This document shows positions 52,461 through 61,652 of a stretch of DNA of 64,000 bases, one piece after another. Both the position numbers and the translations under genes were made by a program. Source of the DNA: Rufibacter glacialis. Lineage in GTDB: Bacteria > Bacteroidota > Bacteroidia > Cytophagales > Hymenobacteraceae. The notes beneath the pieces are model-generated. The model saw only the letters and a list, made by a program, of their open reading frames with translations, was not told where the DNA came from and did no database searches. The stretch spans positions 62,001 to 126,000 of the forward strand of contig NZ_VKKZ01000020.1 of assembly GCF_008271745.1 (NCBI RefSeq), read 5' to 3'. Position 1 is the stretch's first letter; every line of letters begins with the position of its first letter.

Positions 52461-53609
52461 ATGAAACGTTTGTACGCCCTGCTTTCGGCCATCATGATGG
52501 CTGCAGCTATCGCCTTGCCTTCCCACGCCAGCGACTTTCGCCTTTCTCCGGCTGCTATCCAGGATACGCTCATCCTGAAGCTTAAAAACGAGGCCCGTCT
52601 GTTGGTAGTAGTGAAAGATGTAAAGGATTTGAAAAATCTAAAAAACCAGAACCTTGACTCCCTCATGCTGTTGTTGGAAAAATACGCCGACCAGATTGAG
52701 GCGGCCGGTAAAAAAGGCGAGGAAGTCACCGTGACCATTGACAAGTCGGAGGCCAACACCTCTGAGGACGTGAAAATCACCATCACCCAGAACGGGCCCG
52801 GCGGCACGGAAGTAGTCATCAAAGAGAAAAACCGCATCCGGATCACCGACAAAGTAGGCATTGACATAGACCGAGACGAGGAAAACAATTCCACCAAGGT
52901 AAAGGTGAAAGTAGGCGCCGGTGATTCTCTGGAAGTAAAGGAACGGGATGAGAAACGCTATGAAAACCGGCATCCCAGAAAAGAATATGATTTCCAGATC
53001 GATCTGGGGGTATCTAACTGGTTGAACGAAAAAGCCTTACCGGGCAGCGCCATCACAGACGTAAACCTCAAGCCTTTGGGTTCTCGGTACATCAGCCTGA
53101 ACAGCAAGTGGCACTACCGGATTGGCGGCAAGGAAAGCCCCGTGCGCCTGATCACCGGCTTCACTGCTGACTTCCATAACTACATGTTTGACGACAACCT
53201 CATGATTCAGACCACAGGCGAGAAAGTGGAATTCATCAACGCCAATAGCCTGAACCTGAACCTGGCGAAAAGCAAATTGGCCACCACCACCTTGAACGTG
53301 CCTTTAGAGCTGGGCCTAAACTTCAAAAACCGCAAAGGTAAAACTGCCTTTAAGGTGGGCGGCGGGGGCTTTGTAGGCTATACGCTCAGCAGCCACTCCA
53401 AAATCAAATATTCCAGAGAGGGAAACAACAACAAAGACAAAACCAAGGATGACTTCTTCCTGAACGACTTCCAGTACGGCCTTTCTGGGTTTGTAGGCAT
53501 CAGAAGCCTGGAGTTCTTCGTGAAATACAACCTCAACGAGTTATTTGAGGAAAACAAAGGACCACAAGTCAATGCCATTGCCCTGGGCTTAAGAATCCTG
53601 AAGTTCTAA
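52461..53609 (+). CDS. Outer-membrane beta-barrel protein
   Basis: A 382-residue protein with signal peptide (LLSAIMMAAAIALPSHAS). Residues about 30-170 are helical and charged (LKNLKNQNLDSLMLLLEKYA, then a repeated Lys/Asp-rich stretch). The last 200 residues are amphipathic strands (DFQIDLGVSNWLNE, LNLNLAKSKLATTTLNVPLE) ending with ALGLRILKF, a terminal-Phe barrel signature like PorT-type outer-membrane proteins. It follows the possible anti-sigma gene by 12 bp, so the sigma, membrane protein and barrel form one operon. Confidence 0.8.
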   Translation: MKRLYALLSAIMMAAAIALPSHASDFRLSPAAIQDTLILKLKNEARLLVVVKDVKDLKNLKNQNLDSLMLLLEKYADQIEAAGKKGEEVTVTIDKSEANTSEDVKITITQNGPGGTEVVIKEKNRIRITDKVGIDIDRDEENNSTKVKVKVGAGDSLEVKERDEKRYENRHPRKEYDFQIDLGVSNWLNEKALPGSAITDVNLKPLGSRYISLNSKWHYRIGGKESPVRLITGFTADFHNYMFDDNLMIQTTGEKVEFINANSLNLNLAKSKLATTTLNVPLELGLNFKNRKGKTAFKVGGGGFVGYTLSSHSKIKYSREGNNNKDKTKDDFFLNDFQYGLSGFVGIRSLEFFVKYNLNELFEENKGPQVNAIALGLRILKF

Positions 53610-53625
53610 CCCACTATACTAAACA

Positions 53626-53666
53626 AAAATAGAAAGAGGAGCTGTCACGGCTCCTCTTTCTATTTT
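53626..53666. terminator. Bidirectional terminator
   Basis: 17-bp perfect stem (53626-53642 with 53650-53666), 7-base loop, A/T tracts at the base, 16 bp after the barrel-protein stop codon. Confidence 0.85.
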
Positions 53667-53671
53667 ATCCC

Positions 53672-53697
53672 TTTTTTCAAAATTAGCCCTTAAATAG
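53672..53697 (+). repeat. Copy of the dispersed TTTTC..AAAA..GCCTAAA motif
   Basis: Reads TTTTTTCAAAATTAGCC followed by CTTAAATAG; one of the best matches. Confidence 0.45.
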
Positions 53698-53938
53698 TCC
53701 CTACCTTTATACAGGCCTCCCGCTTTAGCTTTTCTTTTGCTCTGGGAAATTGGTTGGCAAAAAGCTTATGGTGGCGGTGGTTTTCCTATTTAAAGAAGAA
53801 ATTAAAGCAAAGACTGCTTTTCATACTTATTTGGAGAAACAAGACCAACACCGTAAAAAGGCTGGCCTAGGTTCAATCTCCTTTCAAGGTTCTTTATAAG
53901 GAGCGGCAGAACTAAACTCAACAGTACCAAAGTACACC

Positions 53939-54685
53939 TTACAGATTCCGGAAGAAATTATCCAGCAAAATAGCGGTGGCGGTTCCCACGTTCAGAGACT
54001 CGGCGCCTCCCCGGCCGGGGATATGCAGGGGCTGGGTGACCTGCTGCATGGTTTCTGGCCGGATTCCGTTTGATTCATTGCCCATGATGAGCACACCGGC
54101 TGGCTGCAACTCCAAGCGGTGCACGTTCTCCCCTTCCAGCGCCGCCCCGTAGACAGGCACGTTTTCCGGCCGATTTTCCAGAAAGGCATTCAAATCAACG
54201 TAATGAGGCAAGACTCGGGTAAAAGAACCCATGGTGGCGGCAATCACCTTCTGGTTGTAGAAGTCGGCGCTGTTTTCTGAAAGCACAATAGAAGAGAGCC
54301 CATACCAGTCGGCTATCCTTATGATGGTGCCCAGGTTGCCAGGGTCCCGTACCTCGTCCAAGGCCAGGACAAAAGGGTGTTCCTGCCAGTCAAAAGGAGA
54401 AGCGGGCCGCATTTTGGCAATGGCCAAGGCGGCGTTGTTTGTTTCCATGGCTCCGGCCTTGCTCAGTTCCTCCTCACCTACCTCCACCACCTCAAAACCT
54501 TTCAGAAGCAGAAGGGTATGCTTGTTTAAAAATTTCTGGGTGGCGAACAGGGTTTCCAGTTCGAAGTCTGACCGGAGCAGTTCAGCCACGCTCTTTTCAC
54601 CTTCCACCGTGAAAGCTTGGTGAAGCAGCCGATATTTCTTTATTTGCAGTGACCTAATGTACTTCAAAAGCCCTTTTGAGATCAT
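53939..54685 (-). CDS. SpoU/TrmH-family RNA 2'-O-methyltransferase
   Basis: A 248-residue SPOUT methyltransferase using S-adenosylmethionine. N-terminal substrate-binding part begins KYIRSLQIKKYRLLHQAFTV; catalytic part has the three SpoU motifs: LDEVRDPGNLGTIIRIADW (motif 1), LIMGNESNGIRPE (motif 2) and ESLNVGTATAILL (motif 3). The exact rRNA or tRNA target cannot be told from sequence. Its 5' end overlaps that of the divergent tamL-like gene by 29 bp if the longest reading of the latter is right. Confidence 0.93.
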   Translation of the reverse strand: MISKGLLKYIRSLQIKKYRLLHQAFTVEGEKSVAELLRSDFELETLFATQKFLNKHTLLLLKGFEVVEVGEEELSKAGAMETNNAALAIAKMRPASPFDWQEHPFVLALDEVRDPGNLGTIIRIADWYGLSSIVLSENSADFYNQKVIAATMGSFTRVLPHYVDLNAFLENRPENVPVYGAALEGENVHRLELQPAGVLIMGNESNGIRPETMQQVTQPLHIPGRGGAESLNVGTATAILLDNFFRNL

Positions 54686-57149
54686 AACATTCCTACGTTT
54701 GAAGCTACGATGTTACGTATTCGGCGCGGTATTCACAATGCTGGGCTTTTCTATGGGCTGTTCCCCTACCCGCCACCTGGCGGAGAAAGAGCGGCTGTTC
54801 TGGCAAATCAAACTGGAGGGCGTTAAGCAGGCGAACAAGTCGGCTATTACGGAGCTGTACCAGCAGAAGCCTAACCGCCGGGTTTTGGGCGTGCCTATCT
54901 ACCTGAACCTTTATTATTTAGGCAAGAGCTTCTACAACCCAGAGAAAATCCAGCAGAACATAGACCAGGAAACCCAGGACTATAACCGCCGCATCCAGCG
55001 GGCCGGCAGTGACTCGGTGAAGGTAGACAAGCTCATCGAAAAAAAGGAGAACAAACTCACCAAGCTCCAGAACAAAAAAGAGAACGGCAACTGGCTTATG
55101 CGCACCGTGGGGGAACCACCCGCCATCTTTGACTCCCTCAAATTGGTGCAGACCGAAGACCAGGTGGGCATCTACCTTGCTTCTAAGGGATTTTTCCGCA
55201 ACCAGGTCTCCTCCAGCACCCAGACCAAGAATAAAAAAGTATACGTGACCCTGCAGGTGCAGGAAGACAAGCCGTACCTGATCTCGCAGCACACCTACCA
55301 AGTGCCAGACACCGCCATCCTACGGCTTTTCAGGGCCCATGAGAGTGCCAGCCTCATTAAAAAAAACCAGAACTTTGACGAGGCCCTGCTCGCAGACGAA
55401 CGCTCGCGGCTGGAAAAGCTTTTGAAAGACAACGGGTACTTTGACTTCCGGCAGCAATTCATCACCGTGGAGGCCGATACAAGTTATGAGGCTTACACCG
55501 TACGGTTGAGCACCCTGGTGGCGAACCCAACAGACAGCACCGTGCACAAAGTGTACACCCTGCGCGATGTGTACTTCACCACAGATGCCGGCCTGAACCG
55601 CTTTGGCCGGTCCAGAGACACCGTGGAGCTGAACAACGCCCATTTCCTTTTTTACGAACCCCGCATCAAGCCCAAGATCCTGAACCGGAAGGTGATCCTG
55701 CGGCCAGGCCAAACCTATTCGGCTACCCGCACGCTCAACAACCAGCGCATCATCAGCAACCTGGATGTTTTCAAGTACACCACCATCAGCTACTCCAAAA
55801 TTGACACGCTGGAAACCGCTCCGCATGAAGGCCTGCTGAACGCCCATATTAATACTGCCCTGCTGCCCCGGTTCCAGGAAACAACCGAGGTAGGCGGTAC
55901 CTTCACTGAAAAAGTACCCGGTCCCTACTCCAGTATCCGGTTCAGGATCCGGAATATCTTCGGCGGGGCCGAAATCTTTGACGTAGGGGTGAGAGCCGGC
56001 GTGGAGGGACAGTTGCAGCGGAACGTGGCTGAGGTGGGGCGCCGGACGGAAATAGGGGCCGACATGGGCGTGACCTTCCCGCAGATCCTGGTTCCTTTCC
56101 GGACGAATGACTTATTGATCCGGTTCAACCCGCGCACCAGGTTCAGCACGGGGTATACGTACGTGGACCGCAATGAGTACACCCGCACCAACCTGGACTT
56201 CTCTTTTGACTACATCTGGCAGCGCCTGAACATCCACCAGTTCAGCTTCTCGCCCCTGGACATCAACGTGATCAGCACGCCACGTATCTCCCAAACCTTC
56301 CAGGGGTATCTGGATACCTTGCGGCGGTCTGGAAACCCGTTGAATGAAAGTTTCAGGGATGCCTTTGTCTCCTCTATCAACTTTACCAGCCTATACAACA
56401 CCGCCAACTACAACCAGTCCAATGATGCCAAGTTCATGCGGATCTTTGTGGAGACGGGTGGATTGCTTTGGAATTATGTGGCCCAGCAGTTCAAAAACCT
56501 GAATACATACCGCTTTGCCAAACTCAACCTGGATTACCGCCGCTACCACGCCTTGGGCAACAACATGACCTTCGTGTACCGGGCGAACGGCGGGGTGGCC
56601 AAACCTTTCGGAGATTCCCGGGCCTTGCCGTATGACAAGTACTTTTTTGCCGGTGGGTCTTCCAGCATACGGGCCTGGCTCCCGCGCCGGTTGGGTCCCG
56701 GTTCCAGCGCCTTGGTGAACAAAACCACCAACGAGGTAGATTACCTTTTTGAGCAGACCGGGGAGATCCTGTTGGAGTTGAACTCAGAGTTCCGGTTCAG
56801 GATGTTCCGGTTTGGCAACACTAACGTGAACGGGGCCTTGTTTGTAGACGCCGGAAACATCTGGTTATTTGACGAGCGGAACACCAACCCCAACCCAGAA
56901 CGCTACGAAGCCAAACCAGGCGCCAAGTTTGAGTTCAACCGGTTCTACAAAGAATTGGCGGTAGGCACCGGGTTTGGGGTACGCCTGGACTTTACGTTTG
57001 CCATTCTCCGGTTTGACATCGCCACTAAAGTGTATGACCCGGCCATGCAGCAGGGAGACCGCCTGATCATCAACAGATTCAGGGGAGATCGCATCTTTGG
57101 CAGCAACACCCAAACTACCTTTAACCTGGGCATCGGGTATCCTTTCTAA
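54657..57149 (+). CDS. tamL: TamL-type lipoprotein / BamA-TamA family outer-membrane protein
   Basis: An 830-residue protein with a lipoprotein signal ending TMLGFSMGC (C35). After a spacer come POTRA-like repeats (about 60-330, phrases such as VYVTLQVQEDKPYLISQHTY and KLLKDNGYFDFRQQF) and a C-terminal D15 barrel with FFAGGSSSIRAWLPRRLGPG and terminal NLGIGYPF. An acylated Omp85 protein matches Bacteroidota TamL, involved in building the outer membrane. The ATG at 54657 overlaps the divergent gene; a TTG at 54699 gives MKLRCYVFGAVFTMLGFSMG and would avoid this overlap, so the true start is uncertain. No tamB is adjacent. Confidence 0.85.
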   Translation: MYFKSPFEIITFLRLKLRCYVFGAVFTMLGFSMGCSPTRHLAEKERLFWQIKLEGVKQANKSAITELYQQKPNRRVLGVPIYLNLYYLGKSFYNPEKIQQNIDQETQDYNRRIQRAGSDSVKVDKLIEKKENKLTKLQNKKENGNWLMRTVGEPPAIFDSLKLVQTEDQVGIYLASKGFFRNQVSSSTQTKNKKVYVTLQVQEDKPYLISQHTYQVPDTAILRLFRAHESASLIKKNQNFDEALLADERSRLEKLLKDNGYFDFRQQFITVEADTSYEAYTVRLSTLVANPTDSTVHKVYTLRDVYFTTDAGLNRFGRSRDTVELNNAHFLFYEPRIKPKILNRKVILRPGQTYSATRTLNNQRIISNLDVFKYTTISYSKIDTLETAPHEGLLNAHINTALLPRFQETTEVGGTFTEKVPGPYSSIRFRIRNIFGGAEIFDVGVRAGVEGQLQRNVAEVGRRTEIGADMGVTFPQILVPFRTNDLLIRFNPRTRFSTGYTYVDRNEYTRTNLDFSFDYIWQRLNIHQFSFSPLDINVISTPRISQTFQGYLDTLRRSGNPLNESFRDAFVSSINFTSLYNTANYNQSNDAKFMRIFVETGGLLWNYVAQQFKNLNTYRFAKLNLDYRRYHALGNNMTFVYRANGGVAKPFGDSRALPYDKYFFAGGSSSIRAWLPRRLGPGSSALVNKTTNEVDYLFEQTGEILLELNSEFRFRMFRFGNTNVNGALFVDAGNIWLFDERNTNPNPERYEAKPGAKFEFNRFYKELAVGTGFGVRLDFTFAILRFDIATKVYDPAMQQGDRLIINRFRGDRIFGSNTQTTFNLGIGYPF

Positions 57150-57181
57150 AGCTGGGCCAGGCATAACCCCAAAATAAAAGA

Positions 57182-57229
57182 GCTGCCGTATTTGCCGCGT
57201 TTCTCCAAAAACAAGGCAATTACGGCAGC
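57182..57229. terminator. Terminator between convergent genes
   Basis: 15-bp stem (57182-57196 with 57215-57229) with one mismatch and an 18-base loop, followed by TTCTTCTTT on the plus strand. Confidence 0.65.
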
Positions 57230-57295
57230 TTCTTCTTTGGCCTTTAGCCCTTTCCTTCCCTTAATGGGATGGTACAGGCACCAGATGGCAAGTCA

Positions 57296-59377
57296 TTAGT
57301 ATTCCAGCAATTCCTGCAAGGATTTCAAGACTTTATCTGCGTTAGGCAGCATCATTTTTTCCAGCTCCACGTTCAACGGGACCGCCGGCAGGTTCTCGGC
57401 CCCTAACGTGAATACGGGGGCATCCAGCACCTGGAAACAGGTTTTCCCTATCCGTCCGGCCAAAGACTCGGTAAAGGAATTCATAAGCGGCTCCTCGGTG
57501 AGCACCAAGACTTTGCCATGCCGTTTAACGGCGGCCTCTACGGTGGCAAAATCCAGGGGATTGAGCGTACGAAGGTCCACGATCTCCACCGACCCCGGTA
57601 GTTCCTTACTGGCGGCTTTGGCCCAATACACCCCCATGCCGTAGGTGATCACTGCCAGGCTGTTTCCGGCTTGTATCTGTTCTTCTGAAGCGGATTGCAC
57701 CACATTGGCTATTCCCAAAGGCAAGATATAGTCTTCATCTGGTTCCGGGGTTTTGGCGTCCTCGGTGCCGGCAACTTTAGACCAGTACAGGCCTTTGTGC
57801 TCCAGCATCACCACCGGGTTAGGGTCCAGGAAGGCGGCTTTCATTAATCCTTTCATGTCGGCGGCGTTGCTGGGGTAAACGACCTTGATGCCTCTGATGT
57901 TGAGCAGCGTAGATTCAATACTGCCCGAGTGGTAAGGCCCGCCCCCGCCGTAGGCCCCAATGGGCACCCGAATCAACGCCTGCACCGGGAATTTACCCAT
58001 GCTCAGGTAACAGCTCTTGGACAGTTCCTCCACCAACTGGTTGATGCCTGGCCAGATGTAGTCTGCGAACTGGATTTCCACGATGGGCTTGCACCCTACC
58101 GCCGACATACCCGCCGTAGATCCCACAATGTAGGCTTCCTGAATAGGGGTATTGAACACCCGGGCATCGCCGTATTTTTTTGCCAGCAAGGCGGCTTCCC
58201 GGAACACACCGCCCAGTTCGCCGCCTACATCCTGGCCGTAGAAAAGCGCCTCGGGGTACTGCTTTAAGATATCATCCACGGCGTGCAGGGCGGCATCTAC
58301 CATGGTGACTTTCTCTGCCTTCTCAGGGGCTCTGTTTCCTTTTTCCTCTACTACCGGCGTGGGCGCGAATTCATGCAGGTGGAAGGACTCTGGGTCTGGG
58401 TTGGGAGCAGCCAAAGCTCTTTCATAATGGGCTTGTACTTCTTCCTTTACCTCCTGAGAGATCGCGATCAGTTCATCGGCGGTTTGGCCTAATTCCAGCA
58501 GATAGGTGCCCAGCCTGGGGAGCGGGTCCAGCAGCATGTGCTCATTGAGGTCGTTTCCGCGGTACCACTCCCGCCGAACCCCGGAAGTGTGGTGGCCCAG
58601 CAAAGGGCATTTGGCATGCACTAGAACCGGGCGCCGCTCATTTCGGGCAATCCGGAAGGCTTCGGCCATGCCAGTGTAGGAATCCACGAGATCAGCGCCG
58701 TCTACCCGCATACGTTCCAAGCCTTTGAAGCCGGCCGCGTATTCATAGGCGTCCATCGCGCGCATTTCTGACCCTTTCGCTGAGATACCCCAGTCGTTGT
58801 CTTGCACCAGGTAAATGATGGGCAGCTTCTTCAGCACCGCCATCTGGAAAGCTTCGGCCACTTCCCCCTCTGTCACGGAGCCATCGCCCAAAGAACAGAG
58901 GGCCACCCGGCCTTCAGAAGCTTCAAGCAGGTGCTGTGATTCAAGGAAAGATAAAGCGTGGGCCATGCCGGTTGCCGGAATGGCCTGCATGCCGGTAGCC
59001 GAACTTTGGTGCGGGATCACCGGGAAACCCTCTCTCCTGAGCGACGGGTGCCCATAATAGGTTCTACCGCCGCTGAACGGGTCGTCACGTTTGGCCATGA
59101 GCTGGAGCATGAGTTCGTAGGGCGTTAACCCCAGCCCTAACAAGATGGATTCATCACGGTAATAAACGGAGAGGTAATCTTTGGGAGTCAAGTGGAAGGC
59201 AGTGGCCAACTGGATGGCTTCATGCCCCCGGGAGGTGCTATGGACGTATTTACTGCAAATGGCTTTGTTGTCCTCATAGGTTTCTGCCATGGTCTTGGCC
59301 GTGAGCATGAGGCGATATGCTTTTAAAAGAAGCGCCAACTCCACTTGCGGAGGGGCCTCAACAGAAGTCTGGTTCAT
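57296..59377 (-). CDS. Fused alpha/beta E1 component of a 2-oxoacid dehydrogenase
   Basis: A 693-residue protein combining both E1 subunits. Residues 1-330 are the alpha subunit with the thiamin diphosphate motif GDGSVTEGEVAEAF, ending LVQDNDWGIS with the cofactor Asn. From about 350 on lies the beta subunit (YGQDVGGELGGVFREAALL, EAYIVGSTAGMSAVGCKPIV, GAYGGGGPYHSGSIESTLL). Such fused E1 enzymes act on branched-chain 2-oxoacids or pyruvate-like substrates, feeding E2/E3 encoded elsewhere. The fusion is common in Bacteroidota. No lipoyl or E2 gene is nearby, so the substrate remains open. Confidence 0.93.
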   Translation of the reverse strand: MNQTSVEAPPQVELALLLKAYRLMLTAKTMAETYEDNKAICSKYVHSTSRGHEAIQLATAFHLTPKDYLSVYYRDESILLGLGLTPYELMLQLMAKRDDPFSGGRTYYGHPSLRREGFPVIPHQSSATGMQAIPATGMAHALSFLESQHLLEASEGRVALCSLGDGSVTEGEVAEAFQMAVLKKLPIIYLVQDNDWGISAKGSEMRAMDAYEYAAGFKGLERMRVDGADLVDSYTGMAEAFRIARNERRPVLVHAKCPLLGHHTSGVRREWYRGNDLNEHMLLDPLPRLGTYLLELGQTADELIAISQEVKEEVQAHYERALAAPNPDPESFHLHEFAPTPVVEEKGNRAPEKAEKVTMVDAALHAVDDILKQYPEALFYGQDVGGELGGVFREAALLAKKYGDARVFNTPIQEAYIVGSTAGMSAVGCKPIVEIQFADYIWPGINQLVEELSKSCYLSMGKFPVQALIRVPIGAYGGGGPYHSGSIESTLLNIRGIKVVYPSNAADMKGLMKAAFLDPNPVVMLEHKGLYWSKVAGTEDAKTPEPDEDYILPLGIANVVQSASEEQIQAGNSLAVITYGMGVYWAKAASKELPGSVEIVDLRTLNPLDFATVEAAVKRHGKVLVLTEEPLMNSFTESLAGRIGKTCFQVLDAPVFTLGAENLPAVPLNVELEKMMLPNADKVLKSLQELLEY

Positions 59378-59463
59378 AAGCTAACATTTGTTCGTTTTCT
59401 AAAGTACGGCTTATCCGGAAGAAAGCAAAATCATGAAATAGTGGGTCTCTCCTATTTATCGCC

Positions 59464-59471
59464 TATTTTTG
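59464..59471 (+). promoter_or_regulatory. -7 box of hemF
   Basis: TATTTTTG fits TAnnTTTG; leader about 32 bases to the ATG at 59509. On the minus strand the same bases (GGCAAAAATAGGCGATAAA) resemble the dispersed intergenic motif. Confidence 0.4.
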
Positions 59472-59508
59472 CCAGAACATGCCCTAATCAGGGAAACGAC
59501 CGACAGTC

Positions 59509-60405
59509 ATGAGAGATACGATACAGAAATGGTTTAAGTCATTCCAAGAACGGTTAAGTGCTGACCTGGAGGCCTGTGATGGCAAGGCCAAGTTCCAGGA
59601 AGATGCCTGGGAACGACCGGGCGGCGGCGGGGGTGCGGCCCGGGTGCTACAGGATGGGGCCGTTTTTGAAAAAGGAGGCGTTAATTTCTCTGCCGTAGAG
59701 GGCGTGCTGCCCGAGAAAGCGGCGGCGGCGCTTTTGCTTCCTGACCCGCATTTCTTCGCCACGGGCGTGTCAGTGGTCATTCACCCGCGCAACCCCCACG
59801 TGCCCATCACGCATATGAACGTGCGCTATTTTGAGGCCGGAAACGGCGAGGCCTGGTTTGGCGGCGGTATTGATTTAACCCCCATCTACGTGAACAAAGA
59901 ACAGGTGCGGTTCTTTCACCAGCAACTCAAAAATACCTGTGACCGTTTCCAACCCACCTATTACCCTGAGTTCAAGAAATGGGCCGATGATTATTTCTAC
60001 CTTCCGCACCGCAAGGAAACCCGGGGCGTAGGCGGCATCTTTTTTGACCGATTGACCCCTACTCCAGAAATCCCGCTGGAAGACCGGTTTGCCTTTGTGC
60101 AGGCGGTGGCAGACACCTTCGCGCCTACTTATACTTCCATTGTGAACGAGAACAAGCATCTGGCAGCCAGTGAGCAGGAGAAAGAGTGGCAGTTGATTCG
60201 GCGGGGCCGATACGTGGAGTTCAACCTGGTGAACGACCGGGGCACTAAATTCGGTCTGGAAACGAATGGTCGCACGGAGTCTATCCTGATGAGCCTTCCG
60301 CCCCTGGCCAGCTGGCATTACAGCCATACGCCCGCAGCGGGCACCCCGGAGGCAGAGGCGTTGGCATGTTTTCAGAAAGGCATTGATTGGGTCACTCCCG
60401 CGTAA
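59509..60405 (+). CDS. hemF: Oxygen-dependent coproporphyrinogen III oxidase
   Basis: Catalyses oxidative decarboxylation of coproporphyrinogen III to protoporphyrinogen IX in heme synthesis, using O2, which implies an aerobic lifestyle. The 298-residue protein contains WERPGGGGGAARVLQDG, EKGGVNFSAVEG, VIHPRNPHVPITHMNVRYFE, WFGGGIDLTPIYV, HRKETRGVGGIFFDRL and the C-terminal RGRYVEFNLVNDRGTKFGL, all signature segments of HemF. It is followed after 3 bp by the PAP2 gene. Confidence 0.97.
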   Translation: MRDTIQKWFKSFQERLSADLEACDGKAKFQEDAWERPGGGGGAARVLQDGAVFEKGGVNFSAVEGVLPEKAAAALLLPDPHFFATGVSVVIHPRNPHVPITHMNVRYFEAGNGEAWFGGGIDLTPIYVNKEQVRFFHQQLKNTCDRFQPTYYPEFKKWADDYFYLPHRKETRGVGGIFFDRLTPTPEIPLEDRFAFVQAVADTFAPTYTSIVNENKHLAASEQEKEWQLIRRGRYVEFNLVNDRGTKFGLETNGRTESILMSLPPLASWHYSHTPAAGTPEAEALACFQKGIDWVTPA

Positions 60406-60408
60406 GCC

Positions 60409-60981
60409 ATGGATGAATTAAAAGCAATTGATCAGGCCCTGTTTCTGGAGCTGAACGGGTACCACAACCCTTTCTGGGATGCGGTTATGGTTTTGATCTC
60501 GAACAAATACGTCTGGTTCCCTTTTTATGGGGTGCTGGCCGGGCTGCTTATTTACTTCAATAAGAGAAGGGGCTTGCTCATGGTGCTCTGCCTGGGAGCC
60601 AGCGTGGGCTTAGCCGATTTTATCTCTTCTGGCATTTTAAAACCGTACTTTGCCCGCCTTAGGCCCTGCCATGACCAACTGATCAATGCAAATGTTAATT
60701 TCGTGGATGGCTGCGGAGGTCTTTACGGTTTTGTTTCTTCGCACGCGGCCAATGCCTTTGCGGTAGCCATTTTCGTGATTTTCCTTCTGCCTAAAAAACA
60801 GTGGGTGTTCAAAGGCTTGCTTTTGGTTTGGGCCATGGCCATCTCCTATAGCCGGGTGTACCTAGGCGTACATTACCCCGGTGACATCACCGCCGGCGCA
60901 CTGATAGGTGTAGGAACCGCTTGGCTGAGCATCTACATTTACCGGCTACTTTCTAAAAAGTACGTCTACTGGCAACAGTAA
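60409..60981 (+). CDS. PAP2-family membrane phosphatase
   Basis: A 190-residue inner-membrane protein with five to six helices. The three phosphatase motifs are complete: KPYFARLRP (78-85), FVSSHAAN (motif 2, His112) and SRVYLGVHYPGD (motif 3, His155). Likely substrates are undecaprenyl pyrophosphate or phosphatidic acid / phosphatidylglycerol phosphate. Cotranscribed with hemF. Confidence 0.93.
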   Translation: MDELKAIDQALFLELNGYHNPFWDAVMVLISNKYVWFPFYGVLAGLLIYFNKRRGLLMVLCLGASVGLADFISSGILKPYFARLRPCHDQLINANVNFVDGCGGLYGFVSSHAANAFAVAIFVIFLLPKKQWVFKGLLLVWAMAISYSRVYLGVHYPGDITAGALIGVGTAWLSIYIYRLLSKKYVYWQQ

Positions 60982-61011
60982 AAGAAACCTGATATATTTT
61001 TTAATCCTCTG

Positions 61012-61057
61012 CTCCTGCTTTGGGCTTACTTTCTTAAAAAGAAGCCCAAAGCAGGAG
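61012..61057. terminator. Bidirectional terminator
   Basis: 16-bp perfect stem (61012-61027 with 61042-61057), then TTTATTTTT on the plus strand; between convergent PAP2 and riboflavin synthase genes. Confidence 0.85.
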
Positions 61058-61058
61058 T

Positions 61059-61646
61059 TTATTTTTGCAGTAGCCGGGCCACGTACTTGCCAATGATATC
61101 AAACTCCAGGTTCACCTGGTCACCGGGTTTCACCGCATGCAGGTTCGTAAACTCATAGGTATAAGGAATAATGGCCACCGAGAAGAAGTCATCGCCTGAC
61201 TCGACCACCGTTAGGCTGATGCCGTTGATACAGATGGAACCCTTCTCTACCGTCATGTGCCCAGCGGACTGCGGCTGGTACGAGAACCGGAAAAGCCAGC
61301 TGCCTTGCTGATCTTTTACTTCCTCACAAATGCCAACCTGGTCCACGTGCCCCTGCACTATATGCCCGTCATACCGGCTATTGGCCAAAAGACACCGCTC
61401 CAGGTTTACCTTGTCCCCTGCTTTGAGCTGGCCCAAATTAGTCCTGGACAAGGTTTCCGCAATGGCCGTCACCGTATACCTTTCCTCCTGCAAACCGACC
61501 ACCGTCAGGCATACCCCATTATGGGCCACGCTCTGGTCTATCTTCAGTTCATGCGTGAACGGGCAAGTGAAGGTAAAATGCCTATTCGCCTGCTCCTCTA
61601 TGATGCTGACTACCTCCGCCTGAGCTTCTATGATTCCTGTGAACAT
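61059..61646 (-). CDS. ribE: Riboflavin synthase, alpha subunit
   Basis: Dismutation of two molecules of 6,7-dimethyl-8-ribityllumazine to riboflavin. The 195-residue protein begins with the absolutely conserved MFTGIIE and has two homologous lumazine-binding halves: SVAHNGVCLTVVGLQEER in the first, SICINGISLTVVESGDD in the second, with YDGHIVQGHVDQVG between. Length and order standard for the trimeric enzyme. Confidence 0.97.
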   Translation of the reverse strand: MFTGIIEAQAEVVSIIEEQANRHFTFTCPFTHELKIDQSVAHNGVCLTVVGLQEERYTVTAIAETLSRTNLGQLKAGDKVNLERCLLANSRYDGHIVQGHVDQVGICEEVKDQQGSWLFRFSYQPQSAGHMTVEKGSICINGISLTVVESGDDFFSVAIIPYTYEFTNLHAVKPGDQVNLEFDIIGKYVARLLQK

Positions 61647-61652
61647 GTTATT

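Larger units (their letters stand above)
53610..53938. other. Intergenic region between barrel-protein and methyltransferase genes
   Basis: 329 bp between convergent genes. It begins with the terminator at 53626-53666 and a copy of the dispersed motif (53672-53697, TTTTTTCAAAATTAGCC then CTTAAATAG). Nothing else recognisable. Confidence 0.5.
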
